Shown: piece after piece, positions 1 through 8,787 of the stretch | Numbering within the stretch: position 1 is the stretch's first letter | How the letters are laid out: each line of letters starts with the position of its first letter | Source: an uncultured Croceicoccus sp. | GTDB taxonomy: Bacteria > Pseudomonadota > Alphaproteobacteria > Sphingomonadales > Sphingomonadaceae | Direction of reading: 5' to 3' | Assembly (NCBI RefSeq): GCF_947496385.1 | Contig: NZ_CANMCP010000001.1 | Coordinates: forward strand, 620,001-684,000 | Length of the DNA: 64,000 nucleotides | The notes under the pieces: generated by a model | The model's database searches: none | Told to the model about the DNA's origin: nothing | The model's input: the letters and a program-made list of their open reading frames with translations, nothing else | Translations under genes and position numbers: made by a program

Positions 1-2
1 TT

Positions 3-980
3 GTCGCTGTCGATCTGCCGAGTGGGATCGGCGCGGATGACGGGGCGCTGCTCGCCGATGAATTGCCGCGCTATGATCTGTGCATCGCGCTGGGGGCGTG
101 GAAACGGGCGCATTATCTGATGCCGGCGATGGCGCATTGGGGCATGGTCCGGCTGATCGATATCGGGGTGGAGCGGGCCGATGGCCGGGCCTTGCTCGTG
201 GAAAAACCACGGCTGTCGGCGCCTGCGATGGATGCGCACAAATATCGGCGCGGGCTGATCGATGTCGTGGGTGGGCAGATGCCGGGCGCCGGGATGCTGG
301 CCGCGCGGGCCGCGGGGCTGGCCGGGGCGGGCTATGTCAAACTGCTCTCGCAGCGCCGCATCGTCGATGCACCCGCCGATCTCGTCACGATGAAGGCGCC
401 GGGCGATGTTTCGCTCGGGCGGGAGATTGGCGATGAACGCGTGGCCGCGCTGCTCATCGGGCCGGGGCTGGGCCGCGATGCCGATGCGCGCGAACGTTTG
501 GGGCAGGTGCTGTCCGCCGATCGGCCGACGGTGCTCGATGCCGATGCGCTTGTGATGCTGCGGCCGGCGATGATGACTCGCCGGGCCTCGCCGCTGATCG
601 TGACACCGCATGAGGGCGAGCTTTCGGGGCTCGAAGACCTGTTCGGATTGTCGGGTGAGGGATCGAAGCCGGAACGGGCGCTCGCGCTCGCTGCCGAGAT
701 GGATGCGCTTGTCATTGCAAAGGGGCCGGACACGGTCATCGCCACGCCGCAGGGGCGGCTGGCCTTTGCGCCGTCGGCGACAAGCTGGCTTTCGGTGGCG
801 GGCAGCGGTGACGTGTTGGCGGGGATCGTGGCCGCCCGGCTCGGCGTGACGGGACAGGCGTGGGACGCCGCGATGCAGGCCGTCTGGCTCCACGGGGAGG
901 CTGCGCGCCATGCGGGACCGGCATTCACCGCCGCCATGCTCGCGCAATCAGTGCAAGACGCGGTGGCCGCCGCGCTGTAA
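3..980 (+). CDS. nnr: Bifunctional NAD(P)H-hydrate epimerase / ADP-dependent dehydratase (5' end outside window)
   Basis: Repairs hydrated NAD(P)H: the N-terminal YjeF domain epimerises the hydrate and the C-terminal ribokinase-like domain dehydrates it using ADP. The open frame runs in from the window edge and begins with VAVDLPSG, the typical end of a YjeF N-terminal domain, so only the tail of the epimerase is present. The dehydratase follows with HKYRRG, LLIGPGLG, TVLDADAL, IVTPHEGEL and the nucleotide-binding GSGDVLAGI. The family and fusion are well known; the epimerase catalytic part cannot be judged here. The next gene starts 12 bases downstream, so the two may be co-transcribed. Confidence 0.93.
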   Translation, partial: VAVDLPSGIGADDGALLADELPRYDLCIALGAWKRAHYLMPAMAHWGMVRLIDIGVERADGRALLVEKPRLSAPAMDAHKYRRGLIDVVGGQMPGAGMLAARAAGLAGAGYVKLLSQRRIVDAPADLVTMKAPGDVSLGREIGDERVAALLIGPGLGRDADARERLGQVLSADRPTVLDADALVMLRPAMMTRRASPLIVTPHEGELSGLEDLFGLSGEGSKPERALALAAEMDALVIAKGPDTVIATPQGRLAFAPSATSWLSVAGSGDVLAGIVAARLGVTGQAWDAAMQAVWLHGEAARHAGPAFTAAMLAQSVQDAVAAAL

Positions 981-992
981 GGGCGGGGCGTA

Positions 993-2207
993 ATGGAAAA
1001 GACCACACCCACCGAATCCGAAACCATCCTGCGCATCGCGGCGAAGGGCGACGGCGTGACCCCATCGGGGCGGCACGTCGCGCTCACCGCCCCCGGCGAC
1101 GCGGTCACCGCCGATGGCACGATCGTGCCCGGCCCGCATCACCAGACCCCGCCATGCCGCCATTTCCCCGAATGCGGCGGGTGCCAGCTTCAACAGCTGG
1201 ACGAGGAAAGCTGGTCCGATTTCGTGACCGCGCGCGTCGCCAACGCGGCCGAGGGGCAGGGCCTTTCTCCCGCCATCATGGAGCCCGCCGTCCTGTCCCC
1301 TGCACGAAGCCGCCGCCGCGCCACGCTTCATGCCGAGGCGAAGGGCCGGCAGGTCCGCATCGGGTTCAAGGCCGCGCGCACGCATCGCATCGTCGACATG
1401 AAACAATGCGAGGTGATGGAGCCGGCGCTTTTCGCGATCATCGGCCCGCTGCGCCGGTTGATCGCCGGGCTGGGACGAAAAAAGCTTGCCTGCGACGTGC
1501 ATCTCACCCTCACCGACCAGGGTGTCGATTGCGGGATCGAGGGCTGGCGTCCCGAAGGCCTTGCCGAGACGGAGGGCATGATCGCCTTTGCGCAGGAGAA
1601 TGGCCTGGCGCGGCTCACGCTCGACGATGGATATGGCCCCGAAACGCATTGGGAGCCGGAGCCGGTGACGGTCACGCTGTCGGGCGTGCCGGTCGCGATG
1701 CCGCCGGGTGCCTTCCTGCAACCGACCCGCACGGGGGAGGCGGCGCTCGTGGCCTCCGCCCGCGACTATCTTGCCGGCGCGACGCGCGTGGCGGATCTGT
1801 TTTCGGGGCTGGGCACGTTTGCCTTCGCGCTGGCCGGGGATGCGAAAGTGCTCGCAGCCGAAGCGGCGCGCGACCTGCACCTTGCGTGCAAGCAGGGCGC
1901 CGATCTGCACCGGCGCCCGGTCTTTGCGCAGCATCGCGACCTGTTCCGCAACCCGTTGATGACGGACGAGCTCAATCGTTTCGACGCCGTCCTGCTCGAC
2001 CCGCCGCGTGCCGGCGCGCGCGAACAGGTGGAGCGGTTGTGCGAAAGCCAGGTCCCGCGCATCTGCTACATCAGCTGCAATCCGAGCAGCTGGGCAAAGG
2101 ATGCGGCCGCGCTCGTCGCCGCGGGCTGGACGTTACAGAACCTGCGCCCGGTGGGGCAATTCCGCTGGTCCACCCATGTCGAGCTGGCGAGCTATTTCAC
2201 GAAATAA
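993..2207 (+). CDS. Class I SAM-dependent RNA methyltransferase (TrmA/RlmD family)
   Basis: Predicted 5-methyluridine RNA methyltransferase of 404 residues, acting on rRNA or tRNA in the cytoplasm. An iron-sulfur cluster site is visible as C-x5-C-x2-C (PCRHFPECGGCQ) with a fourth Cys in MKQCEVM. The SAM-binding motif is VADLFSGLGTF, followed by DPPRAGA and the catalytic-Cys region CYISCNPSSWAKD. The order and length fit the RumA/RlmD family. Whether the target is U1939 or U747 of 23S rRNA or tRNA U54 cannot be told from sequence alone. Its 3' end overlaps the convergent MAPEG gene by 11 bases. Confidence 0.9.
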   Translation: MEKTTPTESETILRIAAKGDGVTPSGRHVALTAPGDAVTADGTIVPGPHHQTPPCRHFPECGGCQLQQLDEESWSDFVTARVANAAEGQGLSPAIMEPAVLSPARSRRRATLHAEAKGRQVRIGFKAARTHRIVDMKQCEVMEPALFAIIGPLRRLIAGLGRKKLACDVHLTLTDQGVDCGIEGWRPEGLAETEGMIAFAQENGLARLTLDDGYGPETHWEPEPVTVTLSGVPVAMPPGAFLQPTRTGEAALVASARDYLAGATRVADLFSGLGTFAFALAGDAKVLAAEAARDLHLACKQGADLHRRPVFAQHRDLFRNPLMTDELNRFDAVLLDPPRAGAREQVERLCESQVPRICYISCNPSSWAKDAAALVAAGWTLQNLRPVGQFRWSTHVELASYFTK

Positions 2208-2634
2208 GCGCGAGAAGCGCACGTATGGTGAGGATGAAAAGCGCGATGCTGCCCGCCATGAACAGCGCGGCACGCACCGGCAGCGTATTGACGAGGTTCT
2301 GCCACAGCGAGTGCGCCACGCGCAACGCGACGTAAACCCACGTCACCACCACGTCGAACGCCTCGTATCCGCCCAGCGCAAGGAGAATGACGCAGGGGTA
2401 GAAGACCGTCGGCTGCTCCATCAGATGCATGTAGTTATGCGCGGGCCATTCGCGCCGGCCCGACAGCGTGTCGCCGGCATCGCTCGCCCGGAAACCGCGC
2501 GGCAGGCGCCCCATCGACACCTTGTTCACGCGAAAGCTCGCCATGCGGCCTGCCATCATCCACGCCATCACGGCCATCGTCCACACCAGCAGCACCGCCG
2601 CGGGCACGAGTATCTGCGTATCCAATCCGTTCAT
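2197..2634 (-). CDS. MAPEG family membrane protein
   Basis: 145-residue integral membrane protein of the MAPEG family (membrane-associated proteins in eicosanoid and glutathione metabolism). Bacterial members are mostly of unknown substrate. Hydrophobic segments lie near residues 7-27, 75-95 and 115-140, and the conserved loop motif reads HNYMHLMEQPTVFYP. The start MNGLDTQ was chosen because upstream codons in the same frame are Pro/Arg-rich and hydrophilic, unlike a membrane protein. It converges on the methyltransferase gene with overlapping ends and is divergent from the polyamine operon. Confidence 0.82.
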   Translation of the reverse strand: MNGLDTQILVPAAVLLVWTMAVMAWMMAGRMASFRVNKVSMGRLPRGFRASDAGDTLSGRREWPAHNYMHLMEQPTVFYPCVILLALGGYEAFDVVVTWVYVALRVAHSLWQNLVNTLPVRAALFMAGSIALFILTIRALLALIS

Positions 2635-2780
2635 CGCTTTCCTTTTCGGCGCCGGGGTCGCGTGCGGCGCATTGACCCTTTCGATAATGGCCATAGCCCC
2701 TATATGGGCGGGCATGGACGGCCTTCGGGTCGGTATCCGGGCCGGACATGGCCCCGTGAATTGGTAACAGGAGATCGGGT

Positions 2781-3992
2781 TTGAGCAAGGTTCTGGTGAT
2801 CGGTGCGGGCGGCGTCGGCAGTGTCGCGGTGCACAAGATGGCAATGAACAAGGATATCTTCACCGATATCACCCTTGCCAGTCGCACGGTTTCCAAGTGC
2901 GACGCCATTGCCGAGAGCGTGAAGGACCGCACCGGCGTCGACATCGCGACCCGGCAGATCGACGCCGACGATGTCGCGGCGACCACCGCTCTCATCAACG
3001 AGGTCGGCCCGAAGCTCGTCGTGAACCTCGCCCTGCCGTATCAGGATCTGGCGATCATGGATGCGTGCCTTGCCGCGGGCGTCGATTACATGGACACCGC
3101 CAATTACGAACCACGCGAGGAAGCGAAGTTCGAATATAAGTGGCAGTGGGAATATCATGAGCGTTTCGAGAAGGCCGGGCTGACCGCGCTGCTCGGATCC
3201 GGCTTCGATCCGGGTGTGACGAGCGTGTTCGCCATGTGGCTCAAGAAGCACCGCCTCAACACGATTCGCCTGCTCGACATCCTCGATTGCAACGGCGGCG
3301 ACCATGGGCAGGCGTTTGCCACCAATTTCAATCCCGAGATCAACATCCGCGAAGTGACCGCGCCCGCCCGCCACTGGGAAAACGGGCAGTTCGTCGAAAC
3401 CCCGGCGATGGGCGTGAAGCAGACCTTCGATTTTGCGGAAGTCGGCGAAAAGACAATGTACATGATGTACCACGAGGAGCTGGAAAGCCTCGCCAAATTC
3501 GTGCCGGAAATGGAGCGGGCGCGCTTCTGGATGACGTTCGGGGAGGAGTATATCAAGCACCTTACCGTGCTTCAGAACGTGGGCATGACGCGCATCGACC
3601 CCGTCATGTACGAGGGCAAGGAAATCATCCCGCTGCAATTCCTTAAGGCCGTGCTGCCCGAACCGTCGAGCCTTGGCTCCACCACCAAGGGCAAGACCAA
3701 TATCGGCGACATCGCCACCGGCGAGGCGAAGGACGGGCTCGGCGAAAAGACGTTCTACATCCGCAATATCTGCGACCATGAAAAGGCGTTCGAGGAAACC
3801 GGCAACCAGGCCGTGTCCTATACGACCGGCGTGCCCGCGATGGTCGGTGCGGCGATGATGCTGACCGGCAAGTGGGACGGCGCGGGCGTGTTCAACATGG
3901 AGCAGTTCGACCCCGATCCCTTCCTCGACATGCTGGCCGAAAACGGCCTGCCGTGGGAGGTCGAGGAACTGTCCGGCCCGCTGGAATTTTGA
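2781..3992 (+). CDS. Carboxynorspermidine/carboxyspermidine synthase (saccharopine dehydrogenase family)
   Basis: 403-residue NADPH-dependent dehydrogenase predicted to condense aspartate semialdehyde with a diamine (putrescine or diaminopropane), giving carboxyspermidine or carboxynorspermidine. The N-terminal Rossmann motif is VLVIGAGGVGSV. The start is TTG, supported by AGGAG at 2769-2773, seven bases upstream. Function is assigned mainly from context: the matching decarboxylase and an ornithine decarboxylase lie just downstream. Homospermidine synthases of the same superfamily are longer (about 480 residues), which argues for the carboxy-polyamine route. The product cannot be fixed from sequence. 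Confidence 0.87.
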   Translation: MSKVLVIGAGGVGSVAVHKMAMNKDIFTDITLASRTVSKCDAIAESVKDRTGVDIATRQIDADDVAATTALINEVGPKLVVNLALPYQDLAIMDACLAAGVDYMDTANYEPREEAKFEYKWQWEYHERFEKAGLTALLGSGFDPGVTSVFAMWLKKHRLNTIRLLDILDCNGGDHGQAFATNFNPEINIREVTAPARHWENGQFVETPAMGVKQTFDFAEVGEKTMYMMYHEELESLAKFVPEMERARFWMTFGEEYIKHLTVLQNVGMTRIDPVMYEGKEIIPLQFLKAVLPEPSSLGSTTKGKTNIGDIATGEAKDGLGEKTFYIRNICDHEKAFEETGNQAVSYTTGVPAMVGAAMMLTGKWDGAGVFNMEQFDPDPFLDMLAENGLPWEVEELSGPLEF

Positions 3993-4390
3993 GCGTGCGG
4001 CGTTTTGCGGCGATCTGCATTCCGCTCGCCATGGCGGCGTGCGTTCCGGCGCCCGTGACGGAGGCGCCTGCCGATCCGGCGCCCGTTACCGCGCCGGTGT
4101 CCGGCCCGCAATCGGTCGCCAATCCGCGCAATATCGACCCCGCTGCGTGCGAGGCGTCGGGCGGACATGTCGACCGGCGCGGGCGGGGGCAGTTCGAAAC
4201 CTGCGTGCATCCCTATGGCGATGCCGGGCAAAGCTGCACCGATAATCAGCAATGCGATGGCAAGTGCGTCGCCGAACCCGATGCCGGCATGACCGGCGTC
4301 GTCGGCGAATGCCAGGCCGACGATGCGCTGTTCGGCTGCTATGCCGAGGTTGTCGATGGCGCCGCCGTGCGCGCCATCTGCGTGGATTGA
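3989..4390 (+). CDS. Cysteine-rich lipoprotein of unknown function
   Basis: 133-residue predicted lipoprotein: a short basic N-terminus (MSVRR), a hydrophobic stretch, and a lipobox-like MAAC with Cys18 as the lipidation site. A Pro/Ala/Val-rich linker follows, then a domain with about eight cysteines (CEASGG, FETCVHP, QSCTDNQQCDGKC, GECQ, FGCY, ICVD), suggesting a disulfide-stabilised periplasmic fold. The start codon TTG overlaps the stop of the preceding synthase (TTGA); GTG at 3995 is an alternative. It sits between two polyamine enzymes, 12 bases before the decarboxylase, so it is probably co-transcribed. I do not recognise the family. Confidence 0.72.
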   Translation: MSVRRFAAICIPLAMAACVPAPVTEAPADPAPVTAPVSGPQSVANPRNIDPAACEASGGHVDRRGRGQFETCVHPYGDAGQSCTDNQQCDGKCVAEPDAGMTGVVGECQADDALFGCYAEVVDGAAVRAICVD

Positions 4391-4402
4391 CGGGGCATTT
4401 CG

Positions 4403-5575
4403 ATGGAAACCAGGGCAGGCGATCCCGGTGCGTTCGCGCATTTCGACCTCAACCGGGTAGATAGCCCGGCTTTCGTCGTGGACGCGGCGAAGCTGCGCGA
4501 AAATTGCCGGATCCTCGCCGATATTCGCGATGCGGCGGGGTGCAAGGTGCTCGCCGCGCTCAAGGCGTTCTCGATGTGGTCGACCGCGCCCATCATCGGC
4601 GAATATCTCGACGGGGTCTGCGCCTCGGGACTGTGGGAGGCGCGGCTGGCGTCCGAATTCTACGACGGCGAGATCACCACCTATTCCGCCGCCTACCGCC
4701 CGGACGAGCTGGAGGAGGTGTGCCGCTTGTCCGACCACGTCATCTTCAACTCCCCGGCACAACATATGCGGGCGGGCCTCATCCTCGAACAGGCGCGCAG
4801 CACGGGCGGTGCGTTCGATGTCGGTCTGCGCCTCAACCCGCAGGTGCCCACCGGCGAAGTGCCGCGCTACGACCCGTCGAGCCCCGGCTCGCGGCTCGGC
4901 TTTCCCCTCGACCAGCTTCGCGAAGAGCATATGGAGGGGATCGACGGCATCCATTTCCACAATCTGTGCGAGCAGGATATCGAGCCGCTCCTGAAAACCT
5001 GGGACAAGGTATTCGATGCGATCGAACCGTGGTTCGGACAGCTCAAATGGATCAACATGGGCGGCGGGCACCACATCACCCGCGCCGATTATCAGCGCGA
5101 GGAGCTGGTCGAATTCCTGCGCGATGCGGCCGAGGATACCGGCGCCGAGATCATCATCGAACCGGGTGAGGCGGTCGCGCTGGACGCCGGGATCCTCGTC
5201 GGGACGATCCTCGATTCGGGCGAGAATGAGATGCCGATTGCGATCACCGACATTTCCGCGACATGCCACATGCCCGACGTGATCGAGGCGCCCTACCGCC
5301 CCGCCATGCTGCACGAGGGCGGGGCGGGTGCGCCCGTGCGTCTCGGCGGGCCGAGCTGTCTGGCCGGCGATGTCATCGGCGATTACCACCTGCCCGTGCC
5401 GAACGAGGCAGGGCAGCGCATCGCTTTCCTCGATCAGGCGCACTACTCCATGGTGAAGACCAACACGTTCAACGGCGTGCCGCTGCCCTCCATCTGGCTC
5501 TGGGACAGCGAGACCGATGCACTGGAAAAGATTCGCGATTTCGGCTACGAAACCTTTCGCGACAGGCTGAGCTGA
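4403..5575 (+). CDS. nspC: Carboxynorspermidine decarboxylase
   Basis: 390-residue PLP-dependent decarboxylase of the alanine-racemase fold (fold type III), which converts carboxyspermidine or carboxynorspermidine to spermidine or norspermidine. The PLP lysine is Lys54 in VLAALKAFSMW. Other family marks are VCASGLWEARLA, GIHFHNLCEQ, INMGGGHH, the phosphate-binding IIEPGEAVALDAG, and GPSCLAGD with the catalytic Cys. The length is normal. It is the last gene of the block that starts at 2781. Confidence 0.92.
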   Translation: METRAGDPGAFAHFDLNRVDSPAFVVDAAKLRENCRILADIRDAAGCKVLAALKAFSMWSTAPIIGEYLDGVCASGLWEARLASEFYDGEITTYSAAYRPDELEEVCRLSDHVIFNSPAQHMRAGLILEQARSTGGAFDVGLRLNPQVPTGEVPRYDPSSPGSRLGFPLDQLREEHMEGIDGIHFHNLCEQDIEPLLKTWDKVFDAIEPWFGQLKWINMGGGHHITRADYQREELVEFLRDAAEDTGAEIIIEPGEAVALDAGILVGTILDSGENEMPIAITDISATCHMPDVIEAPYRPAMLHEGGAGAPVRLGGPSCLAGDVIGDYHLPVPNEAGQRIAFLDQAHYSMVKTNTFNGVPLPSIWLWDSETDALEKIRDFGYETFRDRLS

Positions 5576-5650
5576 CCGCTCGTCGCTTGCGTGCTGCGGC
5601 CGGGCCGGTGCACGCTTGTAAATCATCCGCGCGGATTTCACTTGCAGTTC

Positions 5651-5746
5651 ATGCACCACTGCCTATATCCGCCCCCCGCTGCCCCATGGGGACTTCCAAA
5701 CCGCAAGGCAGCTTTTTGTGCAATTACCGTCCTGGGGGTCCCTTGA
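5651..5746 (+). promoter_or_regulatory. Candidate ornithine decarboxylase leader: hairpin with T-run and short upstream ORF
   Basis: Directly before the ODC start, GCTGCC (5678-5683) can pair with GGCAGC (5707-5712), and TTTTT follows at 5713-5717, ending at the GTG start codon. This looks like an intrinsic-terminator or attenuator hairpin. The loop holds the palindrome CCCCATGGGG (5682-5691), and GGGAC (5689-5693) can alternatively pair with GTCCC (5738-5742) inside the gene. A 31-codon open frame from ATG 5651 to TGA 5746 runs through the structure. Alphaproteobacterial ODC genes are known to carry a conserved 'speF' leader RNA; whether this is one was not tested. Confidence 0.4.
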
Positions 5747-6941
5747 ATTGTCCATCCATCCTGACGCACTGGCTGTAGTTCGCGACACCGCTCCGGACGA
5801 ACCCGTCATTCTCAACCGCCCGCATGCGGCGCGGCGCGCGGCGCGTTTCTTCGTCGATAAATTCCCCGGCAAGGTGCTCTACGCGGTGAAGGCGAATCCG
5901 TCCGCCGACCTCCTGCGCGTGCTGTGGGACGGGGGCGTGACCCATTACGACGTCGCCAGCATCGCCGAAGTCCGGCTCGTGCGCGAAACGCTGCCGGAGG
6001 CGACGCTGTGCTTCATGCACCCGGTCAAGACCGCCCGCGCCATTGAGGAAGCGTATTTCGAGCACGGCTGCAAGACCTTCAGCCTCGATTCGATCGAGGA
6101 GCTGGAAAAAATCCGCACCGCGACGAAGGATGCGAAGGATCTGCGCCTGTGCGTGCGCCTGCGCGTGTCGTCGGAATATTCGGAGCTTTCGCTCGCCTCG
6201 AAATTCGGCGCCGAGCTGGCCGATGCCCCTGCGCTGTTGCAGGCCACGCGGCAGGTCGCGGACTGGCTGGGCGTGTGTTTCCACGTTGGCAGCCAGGCGA
6301 TGACGCCCTTCGCCTATGTGCAGGCGCTGGAACGCGTGCGCGCCGCCATTGCCGAGGCTGCGGTGCTGATCGACATGATCGACGTTGGCGGGGGCTTCCC
6401 GTCGATCTATCCGGGCATGGAGCCGCCGCCGCTCGACGATTATTTCGCGATCATTCACCGCCATTTTTACGCATTGCCGATCGCCTACAACGCGGAGCTT
6501 TGGTGCGAGCCGGGCCGCGCGCTGTGTGCGGAATACAACTCGATGATCGTGCGGGTGGAAAAGCGCCGCGGGAACGAGCTTTACATCAATGACGGGTCCT
6601 ATGGCGCGTTGTTCGATGCGGCGCATATCGGGTGGCGCTTTCCCGTGCGGCAGGTCGCCGAACCGGTCGAGGGTGCCGAGATGGCCGATTTCGCGTTCTA
6701 CGGCCCGACATGCGACGATGCCGATTTCATGGAGGGGCCGTTCAACCTGCCCGCCGGGATCGATGCGGGCGATTATATCGAGATCGGCATGCTCGGCGCC
6801 TATGGCGCGGCGATGCGGACCGGGTTCAACGGCTTCGGCACCGGCCCTGTGGAGACGGTCAGCGATGAGCCGATGGCAAGCCTTTACCGCGGCGACCGGA
6901 CCGATCCGCGCGTGTCGGACAATGTGGTCAGCCTGCGATAA
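5718..6941 (+). CDS. Ornithine decarboxylase (fold type III, eukaryotic-like)
   Basis: 407-residue PLP enzyme that makes putrescine from ornithine, the likely diamine substrate for the synthase encoded at 2781-3992. Lys58 in YAVKANPS binds PLP, DVGGGFPSIYPG and EPGRALCAEY form the phosphate-binding part, and Cys332 in YGPTCDDAD is the catalytic Cys. The start is GTG 5718 with AAGG at 5705-5708; an in-frame TTG at 5748 is an alternative that would leave the T-run hairpin fully in the leader. Some members also act on lysine, which cannot be excluded. Confidence 0.92.
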   Translation: MQLPSWGSLELSIHPDALAVVRDTAPDEPVILNRPHAARRAARFFVDKFPGKVLYAVKANPSADLLRVLWDGGVTHYDVASIAEVRLVRETLPEATLCFMHPVKTARAIEEAYFEHGCKTFSLDSIEELEKIRTATKDAKDLRLCVRLRVSSEYSELSLASKFGAELADAPALLQATRQVADWLGVCFHVGSQAMTPFAYVQALERVRAAIAEAAVLIDMIDVGGGFPSIYPGMEPPPLDDYFAIIHRHFYALPIAYNAELWCEPGRALCAEYNSMIVRVEKRRGNELYINDGSYGALFDAAHIGWRFPVRQVAEPVEGAEMADFAFYGPTCDDADFMEGPFNLPAGIDAGDYIEIGMLGAYGAAMRTGFNGFGTGPVETVSDEPMASLYRGDRTDPRVSDNVVSLR

Positions 6942-6986
6942 TCACAGCCGGCGGGATGCTCCGGCGTCCCGCCCGAAGGCACGCGC

Positions 6987-7370
6987 GTGCGCTTGAACCA
7001 GGTCACCGTCGGCGCCACGGATTTCCGGCAGAGCGTCGATTTCTACACGCGCATGGGCCTCCGGCTGATCGTATCGGCGCGGGAGGAATATGCCCGCTTC
7101 GAAATGCCGGAGGGGGATGCCACCCTATCGGTGCATCTGCAGGATCGGGAGCCCGAATCCGGCCCGATGATCTATTTCGAGGTGGGCGACGTGGATGCGG
7201 TGGTGGCACGCCTGCGCGCCGCTGGCATCGTGTTCGAAAGCGATCCGGTGGATCAGCCCTGGCTCTGGCGCGAGGCACGGCTGCGCGATCCTGCGGGCAA
7301 TCGGCTGTGCATCTTTTATGCGGGCGTCAACCGGCGGGATCCGCCATGGCGATTGCCGGTTACGGATTGA
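6987..7370 (+). CDS. VOC family protein (glyoxalase/bleomycin-resistance fold)
   Basis: 127-residue single-copy vicinal-oxygen-chelate protein. The repeated beta-alpha-beta modules are visible as LNQVTVGATDFRQSVDFYTRMG and, near the C-terminus, RLRDPAGNRLCIFYAG with the DPxGN turn typical of this superfamily. The start is GTG. The substrate cannot be assigned: family members range from glyoxalases to antibiotic-binding proteins, and the typical first metal His is not obvious. It lies 45 bases after ODC and converges on hemA. Confidence 0.78.
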   Translation: MRLNQVTVGATDFRQSVDFYTRMGLRLIVSAREEYARFEMPEGDATLSVHLQDREPESGPMIYFEVGDVDAVVARLRAAGIVFESDPVDQPWLWREARLRDPAGNRLCIFYAGVNRRDPPWRLPVTD

Positions 7371-7400
7371 GGCGGCACCGCATGGAGCGCCGCCGCGCGA

Positions 7401-8615
7401 TCAAGCAGCCAGCCGCATTTCCAGTCGATCCCAGATTTCCACGAGAGCCTTGGTCAGGTCGCGCATCATCGCCTCGTCATGGGCGGGGCCGGGGGTAAAG
7501 CGCAAACGTTCCGTCCCGCGCGGCACGGTCGGGAAATTGATCGGCTGCACGTAGACACCATATTCGGCGAGCAGGATATCGCTGATTTTCTTTGCCTTGA
7601 CCGGGTCGCCCACCATGAGCGGCACGATATGCGTGGTGCTGTGCATCACCGGAAGTCCGGCATCGCGGAACATCGTTTTCAGCGTCGCGGCGGCGGCCTG
7701 CTGCGCGTCGCGTTCGGTGCTGCTGCCCTTCAAATGGCGGACGGAGGCCAGAACGCCCGCGACGAGCACCGGCGACAGCGACGTCGTGAAAATGAAACCG
7801 GGTGCGTAGGAGCGGATGCAGTCGACGATCTTCTCATCCGCCGCGATATATCCGCCCATCACGCCGAACGCCTTGCCCAGCGTCCCCTCGATAATGGTGA
7901 TGCGGTTGGCGGCCTTGTCCCGTTCGGAGATGCCGCCACCGCGCGGTCCGTACATGCCAACGGCGTGAACCTCGTCGATATAGGTCAGCGCGTTATATTT
8001 GTCGGCGAGGTCGCAGATCGCGTGAATCGGCGCCACGTCGCCATCCATCGAATACACCGATTCGAAGGCGATCAGCTTCGGCGTGTTCTCATCCTCCGCG
8101 GCGAGAAGCTCCTCGAGATGGGCGAGGTCGTTGTGCCGCCACACGCGCTTCTCGCAGCCCGAATTGCGAATGCCGGCGATCATGCTGGCGTGGTTGAGCT
8201 CGTCCGAAAAGATCACGCAGCCCGGCAGCAGCTTGCCCAGCGTGGAGAGCGTCGTGTCGTTGGAGACATATCCGCTCGTGAAAAGAAGCGCGCGTTCCTT
8301 GCCGTGGAGGTCGGCCAGCTCACGTTCCAGATCGACGTGGTAATGGGTGTTGCCGCCGATGTTGCGGGTGCCCCCGGAACCGGCACCGACATCGTGCAGC
8401 GCCTCTTCCATCGCCTCGACCACCTTGGGGTGCTGCCCCATGGCGAGATAGTCGTTCGAGCACCACACGGTAATCGGCTTGGGCCCGTTGTGCCCGGCAA
8501 AACACCGCGCATTGGGGTACGCGCCCTTGTTGCGCAGGATGTCGATGAAAACCCGGTAACGCCCCTCGGAATGGAGGCGGTCGATTGCCTGATCGAAAAT
8601 CTGGTCGTAATTCAC
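7401..8615 (-). CDS. hemA: 5-aminolevulinate synthase
   Basis: 404-residue PLP enzyme that condenses glycine with succinyl-CoA to 5-aminolevulinate, the first step of haem synthesis by the C4 (Shemin) route typical of alphaproteobacteria. Lys248 in [11 protein letters not shown] is the PLP lysine. [20 protein letters not shown] and YIDEVHAVG are conserved alpha-oxoamine synthase motifs. The start GTG (MNYDQIFDQ) matches the usual family N-terminus; the longer upstream frame is Arg-rich and not conserved-looking. A TTGACA hexamer on this strand lies at 8661-8666, 45 bases upstream, without a convincing -10 partner. Confidence 0.96.
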   Translation of the reverse strand: MNYDQIFDQAIDRLHSEGRYRVFIDILRNKGAYPNARCFAGHNGPKPITVWCSNDYLAMGQHPKVVEAMEEALHDVGAGSGGTRNIGGNTHYHVDLERELADLHGKERALLFTSGYVSNDTTLSTLGKLLPGCVIFSDELNHASMIAGIRNSGCEKRVWRHNDLAHLEELLAAEDENTPKLIAFESVYSMDGDVAPIHAICDLADKYNALTYIDEVHAVGMYGPRGGGISERDKAANRITIIEGTLGKAFGVMGGYIAADEKIVDCIRSYAPGFIFTTSLSPVLVAGVLASVRHLKGSSTERDAQQAAAATLKTMFRDAGLPVMHSTTHIVPLMVGDPVKAKKISDILLAEYGVYVQPINFPTVPRGTERLRFTPGPAHDEAMMRDLTKALVEIWDRLEMRLAA

Positions 8616-8787
8616 GCTTCGGGTCCCGTCGGCCTCAAGACTTCGTCGTTGCAACCGACCTGTCAAACGGCGCACCCAAACGCGCGAAAAATCGCGCCTG
8701 CCGGGGGCAGGACAGATTGCTTGCCATCGCCCATAGACGATTGCGCCCACCCATGCAAAAGGCATTTTAATCCGAAACGGGCGAAGA

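Noticed and set aside
2671-2700. Promoter-like TTGACC before the polyamine operon
   Set aside because: No matching -10 at the right spacing, and sphingomonad promoters are poorly predicted by eye.
8661-8666. TTGACA hexamer as hemA -35 element
   Set aside because: The hexamer is perfect, but no acceptable -10 box lies at 16-18 bases, so it is not listed as a promoter.
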